In this document: piece by piece, positions 25,977 through 34,868 of the stretch
How positions within the stretch are numbered: the stretch's first letter is position 1
How the letters are laid out: the number at the start of each line of letters is the position of its first letter
Assembly (NCBI RefSeq): GCF_012726195.1
Contig: NZ_JAASAF010000007.1
Span: 257,259-321,258 of the forward strand
Reading direction: 5' to 3'
DNA length: 64,000 nucleotides
Source of the DNA: Rhodococcus sp. HNM0563
GTDB taxonomy: Bacteria; Actinomycetota; Actinomycetes; Mycobacteriales; Mycobacteriaceae
Position numbers and translations under genes: made by a program
Notes under the pieces: generated by a model
What the model was told of the DNA's origin: nothing
Seen by the model: only the letters and a program-made list of their open reading frames with translations
Database searches by the model: none

Positions 25977-27139
25977 GAAGGATTCCCCGCCGGGATGCGG
26001 GCAGAAACGAGATAGCCGCCGTCCATCAAGTTCTCAGTGCGGAAGTCGCCGCCCAGAATGTCGACTCGCTCACGGAGCCCGGCCAGTCCGCGCCCGCTGC
26101 CTCCGGGGTCCGGGAGGGACGAACCGCTACCGTCGGTCCCGACCGTCACGGTTATCTCCTTCTCTCCGTGAGAAACCTGGACGGAGGTCCGGCCGCCGTG
26201 ATCGTACTTGAGCGCATTCGTCAAAGCTTCCTGGACCACGCGGTAGGCGACGAGGTCGGCGCTTCCCGCGGACGCAGCCGGGCAGCCTTCCTCGGTGAAC
26301 TCGACCGGTTGCCCGGCACGGCGGGTCTGTTCGATGAGTGTGTGCAGTCGACCCACGGCCGGCGTCCGGTCTCCGAGCCCGTGATCGGGGTCGAGCAGGT
26401 TGAGGATATGCCGCAAGTCGGTGATGGCTTTGCGACCGGTGTCGGAGACGTCGGTCAACACCCCATCGAGGCGTTCGGGAGCCGCAGTCAGATAGCGCGC
26501 CGCTTCGGCCTGCACGATCATTGCGGTCACATGATGGGTGACGACATCGTGCAACTCGCGGGCGATGTGAATGCGTTCCGCAGTGCGGGTGTCCTCGGCA
26601 ACGCGTCGACGGTGCTCGGACTCCGCGATGCGGGCCGTGCGCACCCAGGCGCCGATACCCCAAGGAAGCGTCAACGCCAGGTAGAAGGTGACGAACTCGC
26701 TGGGCGGTTCACCTGCCCCGATCCAGGTGAGCGAGACGGCGAATGCCACGTAGACCACCGAGAACGCGACTGCCGTGACATACCGGTACCGATGCAGATG
26801 GGCGCCGACGCTGAACAACGCGATGCACAGGCCGATGCCGGCGAAGGAATGGTAGCCGCGGAGCTGGTCGAGGCAGAAGCCGAGCGAGACCAAGGCGAGG
26901 CAGACGACCGGCAACCGGCGGCGAATGGCGAGTGGAAGACACTCCAGAGCAAGTGCGACAAATGCCAGCGCATCGGTGGGGCGGGTCGCCAGATCGCCGA
27001 TCTGGGTCCCGTTGCTGCGGAAGCCCGGCAGATACGAGATGACGATCAGCACCACCCCGAGGGCCAGATCCCGAGCGGTGACATCGAGACGGCGCCAGGC
27101 CTGTCCTGTCTGCCCGAGCACCGGTCCGAGTCCGATCAC
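25973..27139 (-). CDS. NarL-type sensor histidine kinase (388 aa)
   Basis: Membrane kinase with about five hydrophobic segments between residues 22 and 165, then the HisKA_3 motif ARELHDVVTHHV with phosphoacceptor His197, and an ATPase domain with VVQEALTNALKYDHG and GRGLAGLRERV. The start GTG 27139 overlaps the CPBP gene stop by 4 nt; the homology begins here. DesK-like kinases of this kind often report on membrane or cell-wall state. Confidence 0.93.
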   Translation of the reverse strand: MIGLGPVLGQTGQAWRRLDVTARDLALGVVLIVISYLPGFRSNGTQIGDLATRPTDALAFVALALECLPLAIRRRLPVVCLALVSLGFCLDQLRGYHSFAGIGLCIALFSVGAHLHRYRYVTAVAFSVVYVAFAVSLTWIGAGEPPSEFVTFYLALTLPWGIGAWVRTARIAESEHRRRVAEDTRTAERIHIARELHDVVTHHVTAMIVQAEAARYLTAAPERLDGVLTDVSDTGRKAITDLRHILNLLDPDHGLGDRTPAVGRLHTLIEQTRRAGQPVEFTEEGCPAASAGSADLVAYRVVQEALTNALKYDHGGRTSVQVSHGEKEITVTVGTDGSGSSLPDPGGSGRGLAGLRERVDILGGDFRTENLMDGGYLVSARIPAGNPS

Positions 27140-27972
27140 CGGCCGAGTGTAGCGGGGGCAGCATTTCGGTCGGCGCGCCCACGCCGCGGCACAATCTGGC
27201 CGCGGCGTCGCGCCAGCCACAGGAACGCGAGCGTCACCAGCACACAGAACACGACCGAATACAGACTTCCTTCCGGGCCGAAACTACCGCCGGTGACCAG
27301 CGTGGAACCTGAGGTCGAAGTCTGCAACAGTCCGGATGTGGCGGCGTTTCCCGAAACCTCGCTGCTGAAAATGCCTGCCGCGGCGAAGTTCCAGCCGAAG
27401 TGCAGCCCGATCGGCAGCCACAGACTGCGGGTCGCAATGTATACAGCCGTGAGCATGCCACCGGCTTCGATCGCGACCGCGAGGCCACCCCACACGGTGG
27501 CGTGCTCGTTGAACAGGTGCACCATGCCGAACAGGAGGCCGGTCCCGACCATCGCGATCCACGTACCCACGCGTTCCTCCGCGATCCGGAACAGGACGCC
27601 GCGGAAGAGCAACTCCTCGGTGACGGCAGCTGCGGCCATGAACCCGATCATCCCCAACGCCCCCGTTACCGAGCCCCAACCCTCGACGTCGTAGTTTCCG
27701 AGGAGAGCAAGATTCACAATCACCAAGGCGAAAAGCGCGATACCGATGAGCGTCCCCCACCCCATGGCCTGCCAGGCTCCGCGTCGGGCCAGTTCGGTGG
27801 TGGGCCGGTGCTCGGTGCGTCGCACCACCCAGCGGTAGACCCACAGGGCAGATACTGCCGCACACACGCCGACAAACGCTGTGAGCCAAGCATTCCCGTC
27901 TACAGCAAACAGGACCTGACTGCCGATGAACGACACCGCCGCGACGGCCAGGAGCTGTAGGACGAATCTCAT
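27136..27972 (-). CDS. CPBP-family intramembrane metalloprotease (278 aa)
   Basis: Polytopic membrane protein with the CPBP (CaaX protease and bacteriocin-processing) motifs Glu119-Glu120-x-x-x-Arg124 (EELLFR), Phe148-x-x-x-His152 (FGMVH) and His191-x-x-x-Asn195 (HFGWN). Homologues cleave prenylated proteins or bacteriocins, or give self-immunity. The start at 27972 has AAGGGA upstream. It overlaps the downstream kinase gene, so an intramembrane protease and a two-component system are made together; regulated proteolysis feeding the sensor is an idea, not shown. Confidence 0.9.
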   Translation of the reverse strand: MRFVLQLLAVAAVSFIGSQVLFAVDGNAWLTAFVGVCAAVSALWVYRWVVRRTEHRPTTELARRGAWQAMGWGTLIGIALFALVIVNLALLGNYDVEGWGSVTGALGMIGFMAAAAVTEELLFRGVLFRIAEERVGTWIAMVGTGLLFGMVHLFNEHATVWGGLAVAIEAGGMLTAVYIATRSLWLPIGLHFGWNFAAAGIFSSEVSGNAATSGLLQTSTSGSTLVTGGSFGPEGSLYSVVFCVLVTLAFLWLARRRGQIVPRRGRADRNAAPATLGR

Positions 27973-28179
27973 GAAGATCCCTTCGTCGGCGCCGCGGGCC
28001 CCGAGCGCCGCGATCGTTTCGAACCTACGGATCCAGTGCCTCGAAATCGTCACCCGACAGTACTGACCTGCGCGTAGCTCTCGTGGGGGACAACGTCGCT
28101 CCAGAAGGTGGCGGACACGGTTCCCGCTGACCGGACCTGACGTGACGGGAATTTGGCTTACGAGTCGTTCGAAATCCTT

Positions 28180-28238
28180 TTGAGTGTGCAGTTATCGGCA
28201 TGATTTGGTCCTGAACCCGCCAACAACTGCACACTCAA
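28180..28238. repeat. 14-bp perfect inverted repeat with 31-nt loop
   Basis: TTGAGTGTGCAGTT (28180-28193) and AACTGCACACTCAA (28225-28238) are exact reverse complements. The repeat lies between the divergent CPBP and TerD-VWA genes, ending 37 bp before the latter start. Neither gene ends here, so a terminator is unlikely. It may be an operator with widely spaced half-sites or form a hairpin in the 5' leader of the TerD-VWA mRNA. Confidence 0.6.
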
Positions 28239-28274
28239 CTGTCTCTCCGGCAGAGCTCGAGGTAAGAATCAGTC

Positions 28275-29531
28275 ATGGCTGAGTTGGCGCGCGGACAGAA
28301 CACCACCATCGGCACCGGAGCTGTGACGGCATCGGTGACGGGAGCGAAGCAGGGGACCGTCGACCTGATGGTCTTCCAGCTCGGGGCCGACGGCAAAGTC
28401 CGTAGCGACACCGACTTCGTGTTCTTCAACCAGCCAGCGTCGCCAGAAGGTGCTGTCCGGTTGGTCGCCGCCGACCGCGTCTCCATCGACCTCACCGCCA
28501 TCCCGCCCGCGATCGAACGTCTCTCGATCGCAGTTGCACTCGACGACAGCGTCTCCGGCAGTCTCGCCTCCGTACCCGGACTCGGAGTCGACGTCGCTCA
28601 TCCCACTGGCGCTGCGACTGCGAAAGCTCTCGATCTGACCAGCGAACGCGCTGCAGTGCTCCTCGAGGTCTACCGGCGCAACGGTGAGTGGAAGATCCGC
28701 AATGTCTCCGCCGGCTGGGATTCCGGCCTGTCCGGTCTCGTCACCGAGCACGGTGTGCAGGTCGACGACGCGCCTCCTGCGCCTGCACCGGCCGAGGACG
28801 GCGTGCGCACCGTCGCGGGCGAGGAGAAGCTGTCGCTCGAGAAGCGCCAGAAGCTCGACCTGCGCAAGCGTGAGGTCGCCAAGGTGCTCCTCGACAAGGG
28901 GGCGCCCGGGGTGCGGGCACGCGTCGTTCTCGTCATCGACAAGACCGGCAGCATGCATCGCCAGTATTCGAAGAAGCGCATCCACGAAGTCGTCGAACGC
29001 ATGGTGCCGATCGCCGTGCAGGTCGACGACGACGGAAAGCTCGAGCCCTACCTGTACGCGGTGTCGTTTGCTCGGCTTCCCGACATCGCTGTCCACGAAG
29101 TCGAAGAGTGGTCGTCGACCTACCTGCACCTGGGCGGTGTGCATGGCGGTATCGATTACAAGCGCATCGGCGGGTTCAACGACGAACTGCCGATCATGGG
29201 CGAGATCATCTCCTCGCTCAGACCAGGAGCAACGATGCCCACCCTGGTGTTGTTCTTCACCGACGGCGGCTTCAGTCAGAAGAAGCAGATCAGCGCGCTG
29301 ATGAAAGAAGCGGCCGCGCTGCCTGCATTCTGGCAGTTCGTCGGGCTCGGGAAGGCCGACTACGGGGTCCTCGAAAGTCTCGACACCATGGAGGGACGCG
29401 TTGTCGACAACGCCGGATTCTTCAGCGTCGACGACATCGGGAAGATCAGCGACGCAGAGCTCTACCGCCGGTTGCTCAGCGAATTTCCGGACTGGCTGCG
29501 TGCAGCCCGAGCGGCGGGCATCGTTCGGTAG
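28275..29531 (+). CDS. TerD-domain protein with C-terminal VWA (TerF-like) domain (418 aa)
   Basis: Residues 1-165 form a TerD-type calcium-binding stress domain (MAELARGQNT..., VDLMVFQLGADGKVRSDTDF). A Pro/Ala linker and charged helix (about 165-210) lead to a von Willebrand A domain with MIDAS Asp222-x-Thr-x-Ser226 (VIDKTGSM) and a later LVLFFTDGGF. Ter proteins are linked to tellurite resistance, phage inhibition and membrane stress; the TerD-VWA fusion corresponds to TerF. No terBCE genes are next to it, so it is an orphan. A large inverted repeat lies in its upstream region. Confidence 0.88.
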   Translation: MAELARGQNTTIGTGAVTASVTGAKQGTVDLMVFQLGADGKVRSDTDFVFFNQPASPEGAVRLVAADRVSIDLTAIPPAIERLSIAVALDDSVSGSLASVPGLGVDVAHPTGAATAKALDLTSERAAVLLEVYRRNGEWKIRNVSAGWDSGLSGLVTEHGVQVDDAPPAPAPAEDGVRTVAGEEKLSLEKRQKLDLRKREVAKVLLDKGAPGVRARVVLVIDKTGSMHRQYSKKRIHEVVERMVPIAVQVDDDGKLEPYLYAVSFARLPDIAVHEVEEWSSTYLHLGGVHGGIDYKRIGGFNDELPIMGEIISSLRPGATMPTLVLFFTDGGFSQKKQISALMKEAAALPAFWQFVGLGKADYGVLESLDTMEGRVVDNAGFFSVDDIGKISDAELYRRLLSEFPDWLRAARAAGIVR

Positions 29532-29556
29532 TGCGCGTGCCGCCCGGAGGGCTCGC

Positions 29557-30669
29557 TCAGCCGACAGGCACGAGTTCCGGAGCGTCGACCGAGTCGGGGG
29601 TGCGCCGTTCGCGCACAACGGCTATCGCGGTGAGCAGCACGCCGACTGCCGTCCACCCCGCCAGTACAGCCCAGGCGAACGCAGTGCTCGCGTCTGGGAA
29701 GTACGAGAGTTCTTTCAGCAGTGTCGCGCCCGCGCCGGGCGGGAACCACTGGCCGATCGCGCCCCACGGTGAGAGCAGGAACTCGACGGGCATGGTGGCA
29801 GCCGAAATGGGGTTGGCGACGAGCATCATCAGCACGGCGCCGATCCCGATGCCGGGAGCGCCGATCAGGCTGCGGAGTCCGACGATGGGTGCCGTGATCG
29901 CGACGAGCGCGAACCCGATTGCAGCGGCGTTCGTCCAGTAGTTGCCCTGCAATGCCCCGAACATGCCCTGCAGGATGGCGCCGAGCAGCAGTCCCCCGAC
30001 CACTCCGTATGCCACGAGCGCGGCAAGGCGGTGGGATGCGCGCGAAACACCGAACGAGATGAGGACGGCGCCTGCCATCCCACCCAGAACGAGCGGGAAC
30101 GCGGCGACACTCAGCTTCACCCCGCGCGCATCCGAATCGGAGAAGGGTACGACGTCGGTCACCGGAACCTCGGCCTGCGGGATGGTGAAGGAGATCGGCG
30201 CGTTCGCGGCGGCAGGGTCGGCGAGACGCTGCGCGATCGCGGCTTCGGTAGCCGTCCGCAGTTGCGCGTCGATCTGCTGCTGCATGCCGGTCGCGATGCC
30301 CTGAAGCATCGCCGCGACTTGGGCATTCGCCGCAGTGGCGACGAGGACCTCGGGCGTGTCGGTGGGGCTGTCGCCGAGGATGATCGCGCCGTAGATCTCG
30401 CGTCGCTCGATCGCGGCAACCGCTGCGTCGCGGGTGTCCTCCTCGGTGAGGAGTAGTGCGTCGCCGGACTGAGCTTCGAGCATCCCGGTGGTCTGTGCGA
30501 CGGATGCGGCGGGACCGACGATTCCGACGGGCACGTCGCGCGGTTCGGAGGTGACGGCCGGCCACGCGAATGCCAGCAGGACGACGCCGACGATGACGGC
30601 TGCGCCGGCGGCGAGGGCGATGGCGCGTGCAATCGGTGGCGTACCTGTCGCCGGTGGGGTGGCGCTCAT
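29557..30669 (-). CDS. ABC-2/YhgE-like membrane protein (370 aa)
   Basis: One N-terminal membrane segment (about 13-35), a large outer loop (36-200) and five or six C-terminal segments (from about 205), the layout of the ABC-2-type YhgE/Pip or DUF3533 family, thought to act in export without an attached ATPase. No ATPase gene is next to it. It is divergent from a TetR gene with a palindrome between them, a typical repressor-efflux pair. It converges on the TerD-VWA gene. Confidence 0.8.
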   Translation of the reverse strand: MSATPPATGTPPIARAIALAAGAAVIVGVVLLAFAWPAVTSEPRDVPVGIVGPAASVAQTTGMLEAQSGDALLLTEEDTRDAAVAAIERREIYGAIILGDSPTDTPEVLVATAANAQVAAMLQGIATGMQQQIDAQLRTATEAAIAQRLADPAAANAPISFTIPQAEVPVTDVVPFSDSDARGVKLSVAAFPLVLGGMAGAVLISFGVSRASHRLAALVAYGVVGGLLLGAILQGMFGALQGNYWTNAAAIGFALVAITAPIVGLRSLIGAPGIGIGAVLMMLVANPISAATMPVEFLLSPWGAIGQWFPPGAGATLLKELSYFPDASTAFAWAVLAGWTAVGVLLTAIAVVRERRTPDSVDAPELVPVG

Positions 30670-30683
30670 GATGCTCCAATCAA

Positions 30684-30701
30684 AAAGAATATTCGTTCTT
30701 T
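30684..30701. promoter_or_regulatory. Probable TetR operator AAAGAA-6-TTCTTT
   Basis: An 18-bp palindrome with 6-bp arms lies 15 bp upstream of the ABC-2-like start and 58 bp upstream of the TetR start. The position and AT-rich symmetry fit an operator shared by the divergent pair. Confidence 0.6.
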
Positions 30702-30759
30702 ATAGTGAGGTCGGCTAGAGTGGCTTGTCAACAACGATGCTGTGAACAGGAGAAATGTC

Positions 30760-31374
30760 GTGCCGAGGGTGAGTGAGGCGCATCGTGTCGCGCGGCGGGC
30801 AGAGATCATCGACGCGGCCCTACGGTGTTTCACCCGTGCGGGCTACCAGCGCACATCGATGGCCGACATCATTGCCGAGTCCGGCTTGTCGGCCGGTGCC
30901 ATCTACGGCTACTTCAGCGGCAAGCAGCAATTGCTCGTCGCGGTCGCCGACCACATCCTCAGCGACCGGCACACTGCACTGGACACCGGCGGCGTGTTTG
31001 CAGGAGCGAGGAGCCCAGGAGATGTCGCTGTCGGCATCATACGGACGCTTACCGAAGACCTGCACACCTTCGCGGGCGGCGATTACGGAAGGGCGATCCT
31101 GCAGGTGTGGGCCGAAGCCACCATCGACCCCGAGATCCGCGAACTCGCACAGTTCGTCATCGGGCGGCTACACGGGGCGATCACTGATGCACTCGTCGAA
31201 TGCGCGGAAGCAGACCCGGACGTGCTTCCCGCCGGAGCTGTCGACTCTCACACCTGGGCGGCCGGATACGCACCGGTGGTGCTCGGCGTGGTCCAGGGCT
31301 TCATCGTGCAGCAGTCCCTGTACGACAACTTCGACGGCGATGCCTACATTGCAGCCGCGGTCGAGATGCTGTGA
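30760..31374 (+). CDS. TetR-family repressor (204 aa)
   Basis: HTH segment QRTSMADIIAESGLSAGAIY followed by GYFSGKQQLLVAVADHIL, a classical AcrR-like TetR N-terminus. The start is GTG 30760, with AGGAGA 6 nt upstream; the in-frame GTG at 30742 lies before that ribosome site. It is divergent from the ABC-2-like exporter and probably represses it and itself through 30684-30701. Transcription ends at the hairpin 31390-31428. Confidence 0.92.
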   Translation: MPRVSEAHRVARRAEIIDAALRCFTRAGYQRTSMADIIAESGLSAGAIYGYFSGKQQLLVAVADHILSDRHTALDTGGVFAGARSPGDVAVGIIRTLTEDLHTFAGGDYGRAILQVWAEATIDPEIRELAQFVIGRLHGAITDALVECAEADPDVLPAGAVDSHTWAAGYAPVVLGVVQGFIVQQSLYDNFDGDAYIAAAVEML

Positions 31375-31389
31375 GGCGCGCGTGAACTT

Positions 31390-31428
31390 GTGTGGATTCG
31401 AGCCCGGTATCCGGGCTCGAATCCACAC
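31390..31428. terminator. Bidirectional terminator, 18-bp perfect stem with TAT loop
   Basis: Positions 31390-31407 and 31411-31428 are exact reverse complements with a 3-nt loop. It lies between the convergent TetR (+) and DinB (-) genes and can serve both. Its last base is also the last base of the DinB stop codon. Confidence 0.88.
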
Positions 31429-31916
31429 TATCGGCCCGTGGTTCCGTCGATGAGCTCGCGGAGGATGTCTGCGTGCCCGGCGTGGCGGCCGGTCTCCTCG
31501 ATCATGTGCGCCAGCGCCCACCGCGCACTCGGCCCCGGACGCTCACCGGCTCCGTGTGGAATCGGCGCGGCAAGGTCCGTGCACTTGTCCAGCATCACGT
31601 TGGATTGTTCGACGGCAGCGCGGTAGCGGGTAACGACACTCTCGACGGTGTCTGTGGAATCACAACGAAATGTCTTCGGCCAATTGGTGGTTCGGCGGCC
31701 TAGGAAGATCGACTTCTCGACGTGAGCGAGGTGTTTCAGCAGGCCGAGCAGGCTGGTGCCCGACGGAATGCCCGCGGTGCGCACCTCGGGCTCGGGGGTG
31801 GTCTCGACCTTGGTTGCGATCGATGTGCGGAGGTAGTCCAGGAAGCCGCGCAGCACCTCGGCCTCGCTGTTGCCGGTCTTCGGTGGCGGGGCGTCGCGGC
31901 GTCGGTTCACAGTCAT
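31428..31916 (-). CDS. DinB/DUF664-family protein (162 aa)
   Basis: Four-helix-bundle protein of the DinB superfamily, DUF664 type. Visible signatures are LLGLLKHLAHVEKSIFLGR and ARWALAHMIEETGRHAGHAD, which hold the usual metal-binding His triad. Actinobacterial members are often mycothiol-dependent transferases; the specific reaction is not assigned here. The start at 31916 has GAGGAC upstream. It is divergent from the XRE-cupin regulator, with a TTGCA-type repeat between. Confidence 0.85.
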   Translation of the reverse strand: MTVNRRRDAPPPKTGNSEAEVLRGFLDYLRTSIATKVETTPEPEVRTAGIPSGTSLLGLLKHLAHVEKSIFLGRRTTNWPKTFRCDSTDTVESVVTRYRAAVEQSNVMLDKCTDLAAPIPHGAGERPGPSARWALAHMIEETGRHAGHADILRELIDGTTGR

Positions 31917-32024
31917 GACGATCGTCCTCGGTCGGCGTCGCCCCGATTGGGTTCGGAGGTGGTCATGGAAGGTTTGGTCATGGGATCCACGCTCGCACCC
32001 GGTATTGCATCGAAGCCAGGGGCC

Positions 32025-32038
32025 TTGCAGGATTGCAA
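32025..32038. promoter_or_regulatory. Possible operator TTGCA-4-TGCAA upstream of XRE-cupin gene
   Basis: A 5-bp inverted repeat with 4-nt spacing lies 34 bp before the regulator start; a further TTGCA half-site is at 32015-32019. It may be an autoregulatory site of the XRE protein. Confidence 0.35.
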
Positions 32039-32071
32039 AATGAGGGTGCCCGGTTGGGTCGAGGAGGCGCG

Positions 32072-32638
32072 ATGGATGACGAGGTGCTCCGCGCGGTCGG
32101 TCCACGGCTTCGAGGGTTCCGGCAATCGCTCGGGCTGAGCCTCGACGAGCTGTCCGCACGTAGCGGGATTACGGCCAGCACGCTCTCCCGTCTCGAGCGG
32201 GGTCTGGTGCGTCCGAGTTTGGAGCAGCTGCTTCCACTCGCCCGGGTCTATGGACTCCCACTGGACGAACTCGTCGCTGCCCCGCGCGTCGGTGATCCGA
32301 GAGTTCATCTGAAGCCTGTGCGTAAGGACGGTCTGACCTTCATCCCGCTGGGCGTCCACGCCGGGGGCATACGGGGATTCAAGGTGATCTACCCGCCCAG
32401 TGGTGTGGCGAGCCCGGTGAAGTACAACACCCATCCGGGGCGAGGGTGGTTCTACGTCCTCAGCGGCACGGTGACCTTGGCGTTGTCCGACGAGCGCACC
32501 ACCCTCGGGGCGGGCGAGGCGGCAGAGTTCGCCACCACGACTCCGCACTGGATCGCCAACGCCCACAAGGACCGACCCGCCGAGATCATCGCTCTGTACA
32601 GCGTGCAGGGCGAACGTGTCCACGTCACCGATATTTGA
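32072..32638 (+). CDS. XRE-family regulator with C-terminal cupin domain (188 aa)
   Basis: HTH_3 domain at about 10-65 (LRGFRQSLGLSLDELSARSG, then ITASTLSRLERGLVRPS), followed by a cupin_2 barrel (about 105-185, with GRGWFYVLSGTVTLAL and TPHWIAN). Such proteins sense a small ligand in the barrel and regulate nearby metabolic genes. ATG 32072 has GAGGAGG at 32061-32067. It is divergent from the DinB gene; downstream is almost 900 bp without a gene, so the DinB gene is its best candidate target. Confidence 0.92.
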   Translation: MDDEVLRAVGPRLRGFRQSLGLSLDELSARSGITASTLSRLERGLVRPSLEQLLPLARVYGLPLDELVAAPRVGDPRVHLKPVRKDGLTFIPLGVHAGGIRGFKVIYPPSGVASPVKYNTHPGRGWFYVLSGTVTLALSDERTTLGAGEAAEFATTTPHWIANAHKDRPAEIIALYSVQGERVHVTDI

Positions 32639-33524
32639 ACACCACGACCGCAGGAAGCTGAGGGGCGATCCGTGTCGTGCTGGGCAACTCGAGAAGGACG
32701 CCCTTCGGGCGGCTGTGCTTGACCATGCGGAGACCCTGCGGGTCCCTGAGCTTGCCTTCGGCCCCTTCCCCAACGCTGCCCGGTCGCCATGTCCCGATAG
32801 ACCGTCTCGGCCAGCACTTTTGGCCCCACGTCGAAAGTGACGTGTGGCTCGCGCTGGACCCGGTCGTTCGTGTCGACCCTCACGATCGGGTGCTCCACCA
32901 CCAGCTGTGGAGACGAGGAATACTGGTGCCCAGTCGGTTTCGAACCGTGGGAATGGCACCCCGGTTCGCAGCGTCGATGCGCTGACGTCGGACTGTGGGA
33001 GATGAGCGACGATGCCTGCCCGCTGTGCCGTGGTTACCGGAACGGCCCTTGTGCACGCCGGTGCAGGCGGCAAACACCTCGGGCCCCTCGACCGGCTGCC
33101 GGAGCAGGATCGAGGGGTGAGAAGGTCAGGACGTCGATGAACTTGGAGGCCAGAAGAGGTGGCCGGCGCGTGAGAAGGCGCTCGCGGCTCGTTGCTGGTG
33201 CACGCCTCTGTGGGGCGTGTGGATAGAATCCACCGTACGGTGCATGACAGCTCTTTCTGTCGTGTGCCCAGACCCCGGTTCGGTGTTGGCGCACCGGCCG
33301 GGGTCGACCTAATTTCAAGGTCAGTGGAGGGATGGTCCCACGTGCGGCGGAAGCCGTCAACTGGTAGGGACCCGTCGGAGTCTCGGCATAGGCATTGCTG
33401 ATGTATTGAATCGGAGATGTGTCTTTGCGTCACGCATCGCGAACTGTTGAACTGCGTTAATCCTCAGGTTCGCGAAACCCGGATCCGTACTCGGGTCCCG
33501 GGTCGTTCGATTGGAGTACTGCCG
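32639..33524. other. 886 bp without a supportable gene
   Basis: Several short open frames exist on both strands, but none has a ribosome site and a recognisable domain. Two overlapping palindromes occur: GTGGAT-aga-ATCCAC at 33219-33233 and CACCGTACGGTG at 33231-33242. They may be operators for the LLM gene about 280 bp further on, or relics of a mobile element. Nothing else is clear. Confidence 0.6.
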
Positions 33525-34568
33525 ATGCGCATCGGAACGATGATCACCTACAGCGGTGGGTTCGCCGAGACCGTCGAGGAGGCAGCTGATCTCGAACGCG
33601 CCGGACTCGACATCATCTTCATGGCAGAGGCGTACTCGTTCGACGCCGTCAGTCAGCTCGGCTACCTCGCAGCGAAGACCAAGACGGTGCAGCTGGCGTC
33701 CGGTATTTTTCAGATCTACACACGCACCCCGTCGCTGATGGCGATGACGGCGGCCGGCCTCGACTACGTGTCGGACGGCCGGTTCGTGCTCGGCATCGGC
33801 GCATCAGGGCCGCAGGTGATCGAAGGTTTCCACGGCGTGCCGTACGACTCCCCGCTGGGCCGCACCCGCGAACTCGTCGACATCTGCAGGCAGGTGTGGC
33901 GACGCGAACCGGTCCGCCACGACGGCAAGCACTACCAGATCCCTCTCCCGGCGGACAAGGGCACCGGTCTCGGCAAACCGCTGAAGCTGATCAACCATCC
34001 GGTGCGCGACCGCATCCCGATCGTCATTGCAGCATTGGGACCGAAGAACGTGGCGCTCACAGCTGAGCTTGCCGAGGGCTGGCAGCCGATCTTCTACCAT
34101 CCCGAGCGGGCGCAGGATGTGTGGGGCGAATCGTTGGCGAAGGGCGCGGCACGTCGTGATTCGTCGCTCGGCGAACTCGAGGTCTATGCCGGACCTGCTC
34201 TCGCAATCGGAGACGACGTCGGTCACCTGCTCAATGCGGTCAAGCCTCACCTCGCCCTCTACATCGGCGGAATGGGTGCGCGCGGCAAGAACTTCTACAA
34301 CGACCTCGCATGCCGATATGGATACGAAGCGGAAGCCAAGACCATCCAGGATCTGTACCTGGACGGCAAGAAAGACGAGGCCGCTGCGGCCGTGCCCGAC
34401 GATCTCGTACGCGCAATCTCGCTGATCGGGCCTGAAGGCTACGTACGCGAACGGGTCGCTGCGTTCAAGGAGTCCGGCGCGACGACGCTGAACGTCCGGG
34501 CCCTCGCCCCCGACGCGGCGGGCCGTGTCGCGCAGATCGAGAAGCTGCGCGCCATCGTGGATGCGTGA
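33525..34568 (+). CDS. LLM-class F420-dependent oxidoreductase, Rv3520c-like (347 aa)
   Basis: Luciferase-like TIM-barrel protein beginning MRIGTMITYSGGFAET, with VQLASGIFQIYTRTPSLMAM and DGRFVLGIGASGPQVIEGFH, which form the F420 or flavin pocket. The 347-aa length and these segments resemble M. tuberculosis Rv3520c, which lies in the cholesterol regulon; that link is from memory of the family. ATG 33525 has GGAG 8 nt upstream; the open frame further upstream lacks homology. It stands alone, followed by an IS21 remnant, 2.7 kb from the igr-like operon. Confidence 0.9.
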   Translation: MRIGTMITYSGGFAETVEEAADLERAGLDIIFMAEAYSFDAVSQLGYLAAKTKTVQLASGIFQIYTRTPSLMAMTAAGLDYVSDGRFVLGIGASGPQVIEGFHGVPYDSPLGRTRELVDICRQVWRREPVRHDGKHYQIPLPADKGTGLGKPLKLINHPVRDRIPIVIAALGPKNVALTAELAEGWQPIFYHPERAQDVWGESLAKGAARRDSSLGELEVYAGPALAIGDDVGHLLNAVKPHLALYIGGMGARGKNFYNDLACRYGYEAEAKTIQDLYLDGKKDEAAAAVPDDLVRAISLIGPEGYVRERVAAFKESGATTLNVRALAPDAAGRVAQIEKLRAIVDA

Positions 34569-34868
34569 CGGTCTGCGGGTGGCCTGTCCGAACGCGGCTA
34601 CGTACACCTGGGACATCACGAAGTTGCCCGGCTCGATGACGACGCCGTTCAGGTGAGGAAGGAGAGCGGTTAGGGGCGCGAAGTCACACCGGGATAATCT
34701 TGGTCTATCGCATATTTCCGCTGATCAGCGGCATGCTTTCGTCTTCACGGAAAGTGCGCCAGATCCTTGAAACTGCCCAGTTCCGCGAACTGAAACTGCT
34801 CACTTGTGTGGCACCGCCAAACAGGGCGGGACTCCCTCGATGCTGATGGTCTCTGACCATGCACCAGC
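34569..34868. other. 300-bp gap with a 14-bp palindrome
   Basis: No gene is seen between the LLM gene and the IS21 remnant. CCGCTGATCAGCGG at 34718-34731 is a perfect palindrome; it is 150 bp from the LLM stop and lacks a T-run, so a terminator role is doubtful. Confidence 0.5.

Noticed and set aside
32452..32901. Minus-strand open frame of 149 codons overlapping the XRE-cupin end
   Set aside because: No ribosome site, no recognised domain, and it overlaps a solid gene.
34718..34731. CCGCTGATCAGCGG as terminator of the LLM gene
   Set aside because: It is 150 bp beyond the stop and has no T-run; it may belong to the IS21 remnant instead.
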